From Echinicola pacifica DSM 19836 (GTDB lineage: Bacteria; Bacteroidota; Bacteroidia; Cytophagales; Cyclobacteriaceae): a stretch of 64,000 nucleotides of DNA. Both the position numbers and the translations under genes were made by a program. The DNA lies in contig NZ_KB890750.1 of assembly GCF_000373245.1 (NCBI RefSeq), forward strand, positions 424,930-488,929. The letters are read 5' to 3'. Positions 7,639 to 17,055 of this stretch are shown piece after piece (position 1 is the first letter of the stretch; every line of letters begins with the position of its first letter). The notes below the pieces were generated by a model. The model saw only the letters and a program-made list of their open reading frames with translations. It ran no database searches and had not been told where the DNA came from.

Positions 7639-9315
7639 ATGAATATCAATAGATTCAAACATAAATTTTCACATTTACTAATAGGCTGTTCCATTGGACT
7701 TGGGCTTATGAGTCTCCCCGCTTGCGAAGGCGTGCTGGATGAAGATGTGATATCGAATATAGGTAACGATTATATGAATACCCCTAGTGGGCTAAAAGAC
7801 GGGCTAAATGCTGCTTACAGCACCTTCAGAACGTTTTATGGTACCGAAAGTGGTAATAATTTCACCGTTTTTGGTACCGATACCTATACCAATGGAGCGG
7901 ATGGAAGCTGGAAATTCATGAACCAGTACACTTCGCAATTTGATTCCAGAACAGGCCATGTGGCTAATGTCTGGGATAACTTCTATAGAGGGATTAATAC
8001 CTGTAATGCGGTAATTGACAGAGCCCCAATCGTGGTTGGATTGGATGAGTCCACGAAAGCTAAATATGTGGCGGAAGCAAAATTTATCCGTGCGCATCTT
8101 TATTTCCTGCTCACCCAGCATTTCGGAGGGGTAGATCTTCAGCTTACCGAAACCATCATCCCTTCCACGGATGTGACTCGTTCCACCGTACCCCAAATGT
8201 ATCAGGCGATCATTTCCGACTTGGAATCAGCTATTCCTGATTTAGAGGCAACTATGAAATCAACTGATTATGGTCGTGCTACGCGTCCAGCAGCAGAGCA
8301 CCTTATGGGTTGGGTATATCTCACCAAAGGATACTCTGAGGCCAGTGAAAGTACTGACTTTGCCAATGCAGAGACCTATTTCGAAGCTGTAATCGATGGC
8401 TATGGCTTCCAGTTACTGCCTGATTTTGCAGATGTCTATGCCTTCGGCAATGAGATCAATGATGAAGTGATCTTTAGTGTGCAATATACTCGTGACCCAC
8501 TAACCAACGGGGGCGGTAATAATACCCACCTGTATTTCCTAATGGAGTATGATATCCAGCCAGGTATGCAGCGGGACGTGGAAAATGGCCGTCCATGGAA
8601 AAGATTCAGACCTACCAATTATACCTTAAATGAGGCATTTGTAAATAGGGATATTGATAGCAGGTATCAGAAGTCTTTCAAGGATGTATTTTATTCTAAT
8701 ACTCCAGGTGCATATAATACCACTTTCGATTTGAGTAAGACTTCCTTGAATTTTGCACTAGGTGATACCACAATCTATATTCCTGGATATGAAATTTCGG
8801 AAGCTGAAAGGGCGAAGAAGCCTTATCAGATCCTGACTCCAAGTATGTACACTGATAAGCTATATCCTACCCTAACCAAGCATCTGGATCCGGGAAGACT
8901 GGACAAGACTCAAGCTGCTGGTGGACGTGATTATATCGTATTCAGGTTAGCGGATACTTACCTGCTATTGGCAGAAGCTCAGTTTCAGCAGAATAAGCTC
9001 AGCGAAGCCACTGAGACCATCAATATGGTACGTCGCAGAGCCGCTTGGCCAGGTGCTGAAGCCAGCATGGAAATTGCCGCTTCTGACCTTAGCCTGACTT
9101 TCATCATGGATGAGAGAGCTAGAGAATTATTAGGTGAGCAGAAGCGCTGGATGGACCTCGTAAGATGGGGTACGCTAGTGGAGAGAGTGAAGCTATACAA
9201 TACTCAAGGAGCTCCTAATATTAAGGATACGCACGTATTGCGACCTATTCCTCAAAATCAAATTGACCGGATTCCTGGTGGCAAAGATGCCTTCCCACAA
9301 AACCCTGGTTATTAA
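7639..9315 (+). CDS. SusD/RagB-family nutrient-binding lipoprotein
   Basis: The ATG at 7639, 26 bp after the SusC stop, gives a lipoprotein signal with lipobox LPAC. An upstream GTG at 7615 would add eight residues and spoil the signal, so I prefer 7639. The mature protein shows the SusD N-terminal region (NVWDNFYRGINTCNAVIDRAP), TPR-like helices (AKYVAEAKFIRAHLYFLL), and the C-terminal SusD/RagB domain (RLADTYLLLAEAQ, then FIMDERARELLGEQKRWMDL). It caps the SusC barrel on the cell surface and captures the glycan. A strong terminator follows at 9341, so the pair forms a two-gene unit. Confidence 0.95.
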   Translation: MNINRFKHKFSHLLIGCSIGLGLMSLPACEGVLDEDVISNIGNDYMNTPSGLKDGLNAAYSTFRTFYGTESGNNFTVFGTDTYTNGADGSWKFMNQYTSQFDSRTGHVANVWDNFYRGINTCNAVIDRAPIVVGLDESTKAKYVAEAKFIRAHLYFLLTQHFGGVDLQLTETIIPSTDVTRSTVPQMYQAIISDLESAIPDLEATMKSTDYGRATRPAAEHLMGWVYLTKGYSEASESTDFANAETYFEAVIDGYGFQLLPDFADVYAFGNEINDEVIFSVQYTRDPLTNGGGNNTHLYFLMEYDIQPGMQRDVENGRPWKRFRPTNYTLNEAFVNRDIDSRYQKSFKDVFYSNTPGAYNTTFDLSKTSLNFALGDTTIYIPGYEISEAERAKKPYQILTPSMYTDKLYPTLTKHLDPGRLDKTQAAGGRDYIVFRLADTYLLLAEAQFQQNKLSEATETINMVRRRAAWPGAEASMEIAASDLSLTFIMDERARELLGEQKRWMDLVRWGTLVERVKLYNTQGAPNIKDTHVLRPIPQNQIDRIPGGKDAFPQNPGY

Positions 9316-9340
9316 TTCACCATTATCCTAAACTAAGTAA

Positions 9341-9369
9341 GGCCACCTTTCATCAGGTGGCCTTTTTTT
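9341..9369 (+). terminator. Rho-independent terminator of the first susCD unit
   Basis: GGCCACCT (9341-9348) pairs with AGGTGGCC (9355-9362) over a 6-nt loop and is followed by seven Ts. It lies 25 bp after the SusD stop. Confidence 0.9.
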
Positions 9370-9454
9370 ATGCGTTCGCTTCATTAGGCTATTTAAGAAG
9401 TGCTAGTCAAGCCTCTAATTCATTAGCCTTCTCTCCTTTTGATCCCTCTTACTG

Positions 9455-9490
9455 AGTATTAATACTTTGCCCTAGGGCAAAAATAATACT
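9455..9490. repeat. Palindrome at the 3' end of the lacI gene
   Basis: A perfect 16-bp palindrome, TTTGCCCTAGGGCAAA (9466-9481), is flanked by an outer inverted pair AGTATT (9455-9460) and AATACT (9485-9490). It lies directly downstream of the stop codon of the lacI gene at 9492, in the space between two convergent genes. It may act as a terminator for lacI or as a protein-binding site. There is no T-run after the stem in the lacI direction. Confidence 0.4.
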
Positions 9491-9491
9491 T

Positions 9492-10511
9492 CTAAGCCTT
9501 GGAAGAGGACCTACGGATATGGAGTTTAGAGGGCAGGATCACTAATTCATCCCTGAAGTCAGGGGCATTCTTTTTAGTAAGTTTGTTCATCAATAAAGCG
9601 GCAGCCTTACGGCCAAATTCATGCGTAGGTTGAGAAATTGTAGTTAAGCTGGGGTTGAGCAAGTCAGCAATTTTCATATTAGAAAATGTCGCCAACTTCA
9701 GATCACGAGGTATATTCATCTCCAGATCTCTCACCACATAGTAAGTGCTAATCGCCAGTTTTTCCACTGCCGCTAAAATCCCGTCAGGCGCCTGCTTATC
9801 GGTAAGCAGCTTATTAATAATATGGTAGTTTTCATCATCTGAGTTTTCACACTTGATGACCAAGCCCTCATCCATCGCCAACCCTGACTCCTCCAATGCA
9901 TCCATATATCCCTTCAAGCGCTGTTGACTAATGGATATTTCGCGGGACAGCAGCAGAAAAGCGATTCTTTTACAGCCTTGGGCTATCAGGTGTTTGGTCA
10001 CCTCATAGCCACTTTCATACCCATTGGTTACAAACTTGGTGGTGGGGATGCTCTCACATACTCGGTCAAAGAAAATCAAAGGAATGCCTTTTTCGAAAAT
10101 CGTCATGAGATGCTCCGTTTCCCTGGTCTGATGCGAGACAGACATCATGATGCCATCCACACGCCCATTGAGCAGGTGAGCCACGATTTCCTTCTCCCGC
10201 TCGAGGTTCTCATGCGTATGATATACCAATAGATGATAACCATGCTCCTGAGTAATCTCTTCTACTCCCTCGATCACCTGAGCAAAAAAATTATTGACAA
10301 GATCAGGGATGATCATGGCGATGGTTTTACTCTTATGCTCCCGCAATCCTCTGGCAAAAGGATTGGGCTGATAATTCATTTTTTTGGCCATATCCAGCAC
10401 CCGTTTCTTGGTTTTGTCACTGATTTCATAACTATCATTCAGTGCTCTGGAAACCGTGGACGGGGCTAAATTTAAAATTTCAGCTAGTTTTTTTATATTA
10501 ACTCCACTCAT
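9492..10511 (-). CDS. LacI-family transcriptional regulator of the hexuronate locus
   Basis: The 339-residue protein has an N-terminal LacI helix-turn-helix (about 3-50, with LAPSTVSRALNDSYEISDKT and the hinge NPFARGLREHKSKTI). A periplasmic-binding-protein-like sensor domain follows (about 60-330; NNFFAQVIEGVEEI, GRVDGIMMSVS and FFDRV are typical). It should bind a sugar acid or pathway intermediate in the cytoplasm and release DNA. It is divergent from uxaC-uxuB-uxuA, with a LacI-type dyad at 10617-10638 in the shared region, so autoregulation and control of the uxa/uxu operon are likely. A second related regulator is at 48158. The inducer is unknown. Confidence 0.93.
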   Translation of the reverse strand: MSGVNIKKLAEILNLAPSTVSRALNDSYEISDKTKKRVLDMAKKMNYQPNPFARGLREHKSKTIAMIIPDLVNNFFAQVIEGVEEITQEHGYHLLVYHTHENLEREKEIVAHLLNGRVDGIMMSVSHQTRETEHLMTIFEKGIPLIFFDRVCESIPTTKFVTNGYESGYEVTKHLIAQGCKRIAFLLLSREISISQQRLKGYMDALEESGLAMDEGLVIKCENSDDENYHIINKLLTDKQAPDGILAAVEKLAISTYYVVRDLEMNIPRDLKLATFSNMKIADLLNPSLTTISQPTHEFGRKAAALLMNKLTKKNAPDFRDELVILPSKLHIRRSSSKA

Positions 10512-10863
10512 GAAAATATTCCTCTCCGGTTATTTAATATCAAATTTAATTTTTTTAGCCATTAATCCCTTCACACTACCCAATAAATCCATTTTTTCAT
10601 TGATTCCGGGCTGCTTATCACGAAAACGATTCCGTGATTAAAGTGCTTAGATTCCTTATATAATAGGCTAATATTCCCTATTATTACTTAGCGAGAATCG
10701 ATCTTAGAGCGGCTTATACTCTCACTATCTCGATTTAATACAATAAATTATTTTGGTGCAGCCTCACTAAAATTCGCAGTGACAGAACCTTTAATTGTAA
10801 CCTAAACCTTTGGCGAAGCTCAACAATTCTTTTTTGATGCTTCAAAAAAAATTGAATACCCAT
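10512..10863. other. Divergent control region between lacI and uxaC
   Basis: This 352-bp AT-rich region holds the operator at 10617-10638. It also contains alternative upstream starts for uxaC: TTG at 10810 and ATG at 10837. I see no clear TTTG/TAnnTTTG promoter and no further gene. Confidence 0.5.
10617..10638. promoter_or_regulatory. LacI-type operator upstream of lacI and uxaC
   Basis: This is a 22-bp dyad: left arm ATCACGAAAAC, right arm GATTCCGTGAT, centred on CG with two mismatched pairs. Its reverse complement shares ATCACGGAATCG with the site at 4443-4458. It sits 106 bp before the lacI start at 10511 and about 225 bp before uxaC. Confidence 0.55.
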
Positions 10864-12291
10864 ATGACTCATTCTGCATTAAGCTCTTCTAAAACCTTCA
10901 TTACAGACCAGTTTCTCTTACAATCGGATTTTGCAGCTACCCTTTACCATGATTATGCGAAGGAGATGCCTATCATCGATTATCATTGTCATCTCTCTCC
11001 CGAGGCCCTGGCTTCCAATAAGAAATTCTCCACTATCTCCGATATCTGGCTCGCCGGTGATCACTATAAGTGGAGAGCCATGAGAACCTTAGGCATCAAT
11101 GAAAAATACATCACCGGAGAAGCTAGCGATCAGGAGAAATTTGATAAGTGGGCTTTCACAGTGCCTTATACCATGAGGAATCCCCTTTATCATTGGACGC
11201 ATTTAGAATTATTACGCTATTTTGGCATAGATGAATTGCTCTCCGAAAGGAACGCTGCTGAGGTATATTCCGCCACCAACGCCCAACTATCACAGGATGC
11301 CTTCAGCACCCAGTCCCTCCTAAACCAGATGAAAGTGGAGACGGTCTGCACCACCGATGATCCTGCGGATGATCTCGAGCACCATATACTAGCCGCAAAA
11401 AACAATATGTCCATTGGGCTATTCCCTACTTTCAGACCTGACAAATCCTTTGCAGTGGAAAACCCCGCTGTCTATAAAGCCTATATCGAAAAGCTAGGCC
11501 ATGCCGCCGGCACCAGCATCTCCAACTATGATGACTTGCTCACCGCCTTATCGAATAGGGTAGATTTCTTCCATCTGCATGGCGGAAGATTAGCCGATCA
11601 TGGCTTAGAGAAACTCTTTTATTTCCCTTCGGGCAAATACAATGTCCACACACTATTCGATCAGGTTTTACAAGGCAAGTCCCTGAATACTGACCAGATA
11701 GGTTATTTCAAATATGAAACGCTCTTGGCTCTGTGTAAGATGTACCATGCCAAAGGCTGGGCTCAGCAGTTTCACCTAGGGGGACTTCGTAATACCAATG
11801 AAAGAATGTTGACCAAATTAGGTCCAGACACAGGATTTGACTCCATGGGAGACTATAGCCAAGCCGAGTCACTTTCCAAATTCCTAAACGAATTGGACAA
11901 GTCCGACCAGCTTTGCAAGACCATCCTTTATAATCTAAATCCTCGCGACAATGAGGTAATGGCCACTATGACGGGCAATTTCAATGATGGATCCTACCGG
12001 GGTAAGGTGCAGTTTGGATCTGGATGGTGGTTTTTGGATCAAAAAGATGGGATGGAGAAGCAGATGAATGCCCTATCAAATATGGGATTACTGAGCTGCT
12101 TCGTGGGCATGCTCACCGATTCAAGGAGCTTCCTGAGCTTCCCCCGTCATGAGTATTTCCGCAGAACCCTCTGTAATCTCATCGCTCGCGATGTGGTCAA
12201 TGGAGAACTACCCGCAGATGAGCAGTGGCTTGGCAAAATGGTCCAAGACATCTGTTATAATAATGCCAAAAGTTATTTTAATTTTCAATAA
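10864..12291 (+). CDS. uxaC: Glucuronate/galacturonate isomerase UxaC (copy 1)
   Basis: UxaC interconverts glucuronate and fructuronate, and galacturonate and tagaturonate. It is an amidohydrolase-fold enzyme of the cytoplasm. The product shows the family landmarks YDYHCHLSP-like metal-binding motif (seen here as IDYHCHLSPEAL), IWLAGDHYKWRAMRTLGINE, NPLYHWTHLEL, TTDDPADDLEHH, RPDKSF, GPDTGFDSMGDYS and FGSGWWFLDQKDG. I chose the ATG at 10864 because homology to known UxaC begins shortly after it (FITDQFLLQSDFA). Earlier starts at 10837 and 10810 add unrelated residues. It heads an operon with uxuB and uxuA (14 and 47 bp gaps), so this copy probably serves the glucuronate branch. A second copy is at 49245. 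Confidence 0.95.
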   Translation: MTHSALSSSKTFITDQFLLQSDFAATLYHDYAKEMPIIDYHCHLSPEALASNKKFSTISDIWLAGDHYKWRAMRTLGINEKYITGEASDQEKFDKWAFTVPYTMRNPLYHWTHLELLRYFGIDELLSERNAAEVYSATNAQLSQDAFSTQSLLNQMKVETVCTTDDPADDLEHHILAAKNNMSIGLFPTFRPDKSFAVENPAVYKAYIEKLGHAAGTSISNYDDLLTALSNRVDFFHLHGGRLADHGLEKLFYFPSGKYNVHTLFDQVLQGKSLNTDQIGYFKYETLLALCKMYHAKGWAQQFHLGGLRNTNERMLTKLGPDTGFDSMGDYSQAESLSKFLNELDKSDQLCKTILYNLNPRDNEVMATMTGNFNDGSYRGKVQFGSGWWFLDQKDGMEKQMNALSNMGLLSCFVGMLTDSRSFLSFPRHEYFRRTLCNLIARDVVNGELPADEQWLGKMVQDICYNNAKSYFNFQ

Positions 12292-12304
12292 AAAATAAGC
12301 CAAG

Positions 12305-13120
12305 ATGTCGTCTTTATTTTCATTACAAGACAAAATAATATTAATCAGTGGAGCCACTGGAGTACTAGGCAATAGCATTACACAGTTTTTGGCAGGAGAA
12401 GGTGCCAGTGTAATTATATTAGGCCGAAACCCAAACAAAGTAAGGGATCTAGTGGAACAAATCGAGTCTGCTGGTGGCAAAGCCAATCCCCTGATAGCGG
12501 ATGTCACCAATGAAGAGGCCTTAATAAATGCCCGCGAACAAGTGGAAAAGAAATTCGGTCAGCTGGATGTATTGATTAATGCGGCCGGCGGAAATATGCC
12601 GGGGGCTATCGTAACTCCTGATCAGAAAATCACCGACCTGGATATAGAAGAAGTAAAGAAAGTGATGGAGCTGAATTATTTAGGGACGCTATTACCCATT
12701 CAGATCTTTACCCCTTTATTGATCAAAAACCCTCAAGCTAGTATTGTCAATATTTCCTCTATGGCAGCTTCCCGCCCTCTCACCAGAGTCATGGGATATG
12801 CCTCTGCCAAAGCGGCCATTGATAACCTTACCAAGTGGCTATCTGTGGAGTACTGCCAGAAATACGGCAAAAACTTCCGGGTAAATGCCGTTGCGCCGGG
12901 ATTCTTCCTTACGGATCAAAACCGTGCCCTGCTTACCAAAGAAGGTGGAGAACTTACCGACCGTGGCAATCAGATCATCAGCCATACTCCTATGGACCGC
13001 TTTGGTAATCCAGAGGATTTATTTGGCGCATTAGCCTTTTTGTGTAGCGATGCTTCACAGTTTGTGACAGGGACCATAATCCCTGTGGACGGAGGATTCA
13101 GTGCTTTCTCTGGCGTGTAA
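12305..13120 (+). CDS. uxuB: D-mannonate oxidoreductase (fructuronate reductase), short-chain dehydrogenase type
   Basis: This 271-residue classical short-chain dehydrogenase should reduce fructuronate to D-mannonate with NAD(P)H in the cytoplasm. It has the cofactor motif SGATGVLGNS near the N-terminus, NAAGG in the middle, and the catalytic Ser-Tyr-Lys set (NISSM, then YASAKAA). The C-terminal NAVAPGFFLT and VDGGFSAFSGV are also typical. The assignment as the SDR-type UxuB, unrelated to the E. coli long-chain enzyme, follows from strong similarity to the Gram-positive and Bacteroidota proteins and from its position between uxaC and uxuA. An ATG start 14 bp after uxaC suggests co-translation. 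Confidence 0.88.
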   Translation: MSSLFSLQDKIILISGATGVLGNSITQFLAGEGASVIILGRNPNKVRDLVEQIESAGGKANPLIADVTNEEALINAREQVEKKFGQLDVLINAAGGNMPGAIVTPDQKITDLDIEEVKKVMELNYLGTLLPIQIFTPLLIKNPQASIVNISSMAASRPLTRVMGYASAKAAIDNLTKWLSVEYCQKYGKNFRVNAVAPGFFLTDQNRALLTKEGGELTDRGNQIISHTPMDRFGNPEDLFGALAFLCSDASQFVTGTIIPVDGGFSAFSGV

Positions 13121-13167
13121 GCAGTTAGTAGAAAAGAAATTACAGCATAGTATATAAATATTTCAGT

Positions 13168-14349
13168 ATGAAAAATACATTATACATGGAACAGACCATG
13201 CGTTGGTATGGTCCAAAAGACCCCGTTAGTCTAGCTGACATTCGTCAGGCTGGAGCTACGGGGATCGTTTCTGCCCTGCATCATATTCCTAATGGGGAGG
13301 TATGGCCACGAGAAGAGATCCAAAAAAGAAAGGCGATAATCGAAGAGGCTGGCCTTACCTGGTCTGTCGTCGAGAGCATCCCTGTACACGAAAATATCAA
13401 AACCAGATCGGGTAAATTTTTGGAATATATAGCCAATTATAAACAGTCCATTCAAAATTTGGCAGCTGAGGGTATTTATACCGTCTGCTATAATTTCATG
13501 CCGGTATTGGACTGGACCAGAACAGACCTTTCCTATGAATTGCCTAATGGTGCTCGAGCCCTGAGATTTGAACTTCAAGCTTTAGCAGCCTTTGACATTT
13601 ATATCCTGAAGAGACCCAATGCCGAAAAGGATTATTCTCCAGCAGTAATCGAGCGTGCAAAAAAATTCCTTGACAATGCCTCTGAGCAGGATAAAAACCT
13701 TCTGATTAATAATATTATTGCAGGACTTCCAGGAGCTGAAGAAGGTTATTCTTTGACAGCCTTCCAAAAAGTTTTGGATACCTATAAGGATATTGATACC
13801 GAAAAACTCGCAGAGCATCTTCAGCTATTTCTGGATGATATCGTCCCTGTCGCTGCGGAGAACGGACTGGTATTAGCCATTCACCCGGATGACCCACCCT
13901 TCCCCATGTTTGGTCTTCCAAGAGTGGTCAGTACTGCCTCCGATGTGAAGCGGATCGTTAGCCAGACCCCTTCCCCATCCAATGGGCTTACCTTTTGCAC
14001 AGGTTCCTTTGGGGTCAGAGCAGATAATGACCTTCCTGGTATGGTACGCCAGTTTGGAGAGAATATTCATTTTATCCATTTGAGAAGTACCTTGAGAGAT
14101 GAAGAAGGGAATTTCCACGAAGCAGATCACCTCGCTGGTGATGTACCGATGGCCGAGGTAATAGAAGCTTTGATCGAGGTACAGCAAGAAAGGGGAATAA
14201 ACCTCCCGATGAGACCAGATCATGGTCATCAGATGCTGGACGACCTCAGGAAAAACACCAATCCGGGATATACTGGCATTGGACGATTAAAAGGCCTTGC
14301 AGAAATACGAGGCGTGGAAGTAGGAATAATCTATAGCAAGGGGAAATAA
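13168..14349 (+). CDS. uxuA: Mannonate dehydratase UxuA
   Basis: UxuA removes water from D-mannonate to give 2-keto-3-deoxy-D-gluconate, the meeting point of both hexuronate branches. The 393-residue protein contains the family signatures [89 protein letters not shown] and [12 protein letters not shown]. His, Cys and Asp residues in these segments bind the catalytic metal. The start at 13168 adds six residues to the ATG at 13186, which aligns exactly with the E. coli start; either is possible. It closes the uxaC-uxuB-uxuA operon, and a terminator follows at 14404. Confidence 0.97.
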   Translation: MKNTLYMEQTMRWYGPKDPVSLADIRQAGATGIVSALHHIPNGEVWPREEIQKRKAIIEEAGLTWSVVESIPVHENIKTRSGKFLEYIANYKQSIQNLAAEGIYTVCYNFMPVLDWTRTDLSYELPNGARALRFELQALAAFDIYILKRPNAEKDYSPAVIERAKKFLDNASEQDKNLLINNIIAGLPGAEEGYSLTAFQKVLDTYKDIDTEKLAEHLQLFLDDIVPVAAENGLVLAIHPDDPPFPMFGLPRVVSTASDVKRIVSQTPSPSNGLTFCTGSFGVRADNDLPGMVRQFGENIHFIHLRSTLRDEEGNFHEADHLAGDVPMAEVIEALIEVQQERGINLPMRPDHGHQMLDDLRKNTNPGYTGIGRLKGLAEIRGVEVGIIYSKGK

Positions 14350-14403
14350 TTTAGAAGATGCTAGCCATCCGATAGAGTCCCAGGACATAACCACCAATAC
14401 CAA

Positions 14404-14452
14404 CAACCTGTGATAAGCAAAGTTATTTTTTGCACGTCACAGGTTGACTTTT
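14404..14452 (+). terminator. Terminator after uxuA
   Basis: CAACCTGTGA (14404-14413) pairs with TCACAGGTTG (14437-14446) and is followed by a T-rich run (ACTTTTTT). It lies 55 bp past the uxuA stop and ends the uxa/uxu operon. Confidence 0.8.
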
Positions 14453-14615
14453 TTATACGTCAACAAATAGCCAAATAGCTGCTAAGGTCTCGAACCTTTT
14501 GACTGATACTTTAACAATGGAGTTATTGAGAAGATGGTCAGGAAATAATGTTAAAGAGCGAGTATTAAGTCCAAATCCTTTCATCAGATACAGGATCAAT
14601 TCATCCCTTTAAGGC

Positions 14616-15644
14616 TTAGTTCAAATCGATAGTGCTTCCCTTTTTAGAGCTTTCATAGATTGCTTCGATAAGCCTGAGTGACTTCATACCTTCTCGTCCA
14701 TCTATTTTAGGTACGGTATTATTTTCTATGGCTGATAGGAATTCGGAGATTTGTTCCTGATGCAATAGATGACCAATGGCCATAGGATCTGAAGTCCCTT
14801 TTTGGGATTCAGCGCTGCTGTAACCTATGTTTAAAGAGGATATTTTGGAATGAAAGGCGATCAATTTCCCTCCCTCCAGGATGGCACTTCCTTCTGAGCC
14901 AAAGATCTCCAGGCGCTCAGGGTAACCGGGATATAAGGCCGTGGAAGCGGTGATATTGCCCATGGCACCATTATCAAATTCTACCACCGCGGCACCAATA
15001 TCCTCCCCTTCAATAGGATGTAAAGTCGTCTTGACTTTGCCAAAAACTGAGCGAGGCGCACCCATGATGGCAAGTAATAAATCTATGGTATGGATGCCTT
15101 GATTAATAAAAGCACCTCCCCCATCACCTTTAAGTGTTCCCTTCCAGGGGCTGCTGGTATAATACTCCTTCTTTCGAAACCAATTGATATGTGCATTACC
15201 CATGAGCAGTCGGCCTAAGCTGCCTTTTTCCAACTCAGATAGCAGGGTTTGAAAGCCTTCGTTGAGGCGGTTTTGAAAGATTACCCCTAGTTTTACGCTA
15301 TTATCTTCGCAGCTTTCTACAATCATCTTTGCACGCTCCGTGCTGATCTCAATAGGCTTCTCTATCAATACATGGATTCCTGCCTGGGCGGCTGCTATGG
15401 AGGGCTCCATATGATGGCCACTCGCCGTACATACGATGATCATATCCAAGTGGGGATGATTTAGGAACTCACTCATTTCATGGTAGGCCTTGACCCCAAA
15501 GTCCTGTTCGGCAGCGGAGGCTCGCTGAGCATCGGAGCTGCATACCGCCACTAGCTGGGCATTAGGAAGGTCATGTATCGCTTTGGCATGTTGACGAGCG
15601 ATGGCTCCGGTTCCCACGATTCCAATTGTAAAAATCTTAGACAT
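14616..15644 (-). CDS. Gfo/Idh/MocA-family NAD(P)-dependent oxidoreductase
   Basis: The 342-residue product has the Rossmann nucleotide-binding motif at the N-terminus (GIVGTGAIARQHA) and the family signature with catalytic lysine (VLIEKPIEI). The C-terminal alpha/beta substrate domain contains GGGAFINQGIHTIDLLLAIMG. Members oxidise or reduce sugars and cyclitols in the cytoplasm. No signal peptide is present. It is a single gene on the strand opposite to uxuA, so its sugar substrate cannot be read from context. A hexuronate or its derivative is plausible but unproven. Confidence 0.9.
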   Translation of the reverse strand: MSKIFTIGIVGTGAIARQHAKAIHDLPNAQLVAVCSSDAQRASAAEQDFGVKAYHEMSEFLNHPHLDMIIVCTASGHHMEPSIAAAQAGIHVLIEKPIEISTERAKMIVESCEDNSVKLGVIFQNRLNEGFQTLLSELEKGSLGRLLMGNAHINWFRKKEYYTSSPWKGTLKGDGGGAFINQGIHTIDLLLAIMGAPRSVFGKVKTTLHPIEGEDIGAAVVEFDNGAMGNITASTALYPGYPERLEIFGSEGSAILEGGKLIAFHSKISSLNIGYSSAESQKGTSDPMAIGHLLHQEQISEFLSAIENNTVPKIDGREGMKSLRLIEAIYESSKKGSTIDLN

Positions 15645-16185
15645 GACTTGTATATTTTAGCTGTAAATTCAGGATCTTTTCCATTTTTATAATACCATAA
15701 AACGGGCTTCAACAAGGGCTAATCCTAATTGTTTTCCTAAAGCGCCCTCTCTCAAAGGCGATATAATGCAATATACCAGCCTACAGGCGAAGCTCCAAAG
15801 GCAGTATGCTAGATGGCCAAATTTTAATCCGAAAAACCATGTATGAACTAATTGAGCACATAAGATAAAATTATGGGAATACTCAGCAAGCCTATTTGCC
15901 GCTCTATTATTCCTATAAAAATTATCACTCATAATAATCATTCCCGCTGATTTATTCCGCAATAATACCCCTACAATTATCTCTTCAAAATGTGCATTTC
16001 AGGAAAAGTGGAGGGTCATTATATTATTATTAGTAAAGGAAAACAATGATAAATAGGAGGAATAAAATTCGCGCATTCATTACAATTATAAGGGAATTAA
16101 GGTTTAAAAATGAGCTTATTTCTTTTTGAAATTAAGGGTTATTTAAGCCAAGTAAAAATCGAATAGGCGAGCAAGGTTTTATCAA
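15645..16185. other. Intergenic region with no recognised gene
   Basis: About 540 bp lie between the oxidoreductase start and the aquaporin terminator. A 91-codon reverse-strand frame at 15687-15962 has no recognisable sequence pattern and I do not call it. The rest is AT-rich and I see nothing in it. Confidence 0.5.
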
Positions 16186-16228
16186 AAAAATCACCAACCT
16201 TCAAGGAAAACCTTGTTAGTTGGTGATT
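16184..16228 (-). terminator. Terminator of the aquaporin gene
   Basis: AATCACCAAC (16189-16198) pairs with GTTGGTGATT (16219-16228), with an inner CAAGG/CCTTG stem. On the reverse strand the hairpin is followed by a run of Ts (16184-16190). It lies 23 bp past the aquaporin stop. Confidence 0.88.
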
Positions 16229-16250
16229 TAGCAATAGGTGGAATTAAAAT

Positions 16251-16934
16251 CTATTTTTCAGGAGAGAGGTATTTATATACCCATCCTGCAAGGATGGCAC
16301 CTACAATCGGGGCCACCCAGAATAACCATAGTTGACTGATCGCCCAATCTCCAACGAAAATCGCCTGACTGGTACTTCTTGCGGGATTCACAGAAGTATT
16401 AGTCACTGGGATACTGATCAGGTGGATCAGGGTAAGGCATAGGCCAATGGCTATCCCGGCAAATCCTTTAGGAGCCTTGGAATGGGTAGCTCCTAAAATG
16501 ACAATTAGAAAGCCAAAGGTCATCACTATCTCTGTCACCAAAGCAGCGACTAAGCCAAAACCTCCAGGAGAGTGTTCTCCAAAACCATTGGCAGCAAATC
16601 CTCCCACAACGAAATTCGGATTGTCTGAGGCAATGATATACAGGATACCTGCGGCCAGAATGGCCCCAAGAACCTGGGCGACGATATAAGGCAATAATTC
16701 CTTGGAAGAAAATCTTCCTCCAGCCCACAGGCCAAATGATACAGCAGGGTTCAGGTGACAGCCGGATATATGCCCAATAGCATAAGCCATCGTCAGCACT
16801 GTAAGGCCAAAAGCCAAGGCTACTCCAGCAAAGCCAATCCCTAATTCAGGGAAACCAGCCGCCAAAACAGCACTGCCACAGCCCCCCAATACTAGCCAAA
16901 ATGTACCAATAAATTCTGCAATTAACTTTTTCAT
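16251..16934 (-). CDS. aqpZ: Aquaporin Z-type water channel
   Basis: This 227-residue inner-membrane protein has six hydrophobic segments and both aquaporin NPA loops: [11 protein letters not shown] in the first half and [13 protein letters not shown] in the second. The arginine of the selectivity filter follows the second NPA. The early [26 protein letters not shown] is typical of AqpZ. I place the start at 16934 ([12 protein letters not shown]) rather than at 16967, because the first helix then begins at the usual position. It has its own terminator and is not part of an evident operon. It would pass water during osmotic change. Confidence 0.93.
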   Translation of the reverse strand: MKKLIAEFIGTFWLVLGGCGSAVLAAGFPELGIGFAGVALAFGLTVLTMAYAIGHISGCHLNPAVSFGLWAGGRFSSKELLPYIVAQVLGAILAAGILYIIASDNPNFVVGGFAANGFGEHSPGGFGLVAALVTEIVMTFGFLIVILGATHSKAPKGFAGIAIGLCLTLIHLISIPVTNTSVNPARSTSQAIFVGDWAISQLWLFWVAPIVGAILAGWVYKYLSPEK

Positions 16935-17055
16935 ATTATGGTTGTTTACGTGTTGAAACAAAGTCAAAAGCAGAAATTCACCGCACTTATTTAACTATCC
17001 ACCAAAATTTTCGTGGAATGCCTGCTGTAAAAATTGTAAAAGGGTATTGCCCCTT

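Noticed and set aside
10810-10863. TTG or earlier ATG start for uxaC copy 1
   Set aside because: The added 9 to 18 residues do not resemble UxaC N-termini, and homology starts just after the ATG at 10864.
15687-15962. 91-codon reverse frame in the gap before the aquaporin terminator
   Set aside because: Odd composition rich in Cys, Trp and Leu without known pattern, and no start context; not convincing as a gene.
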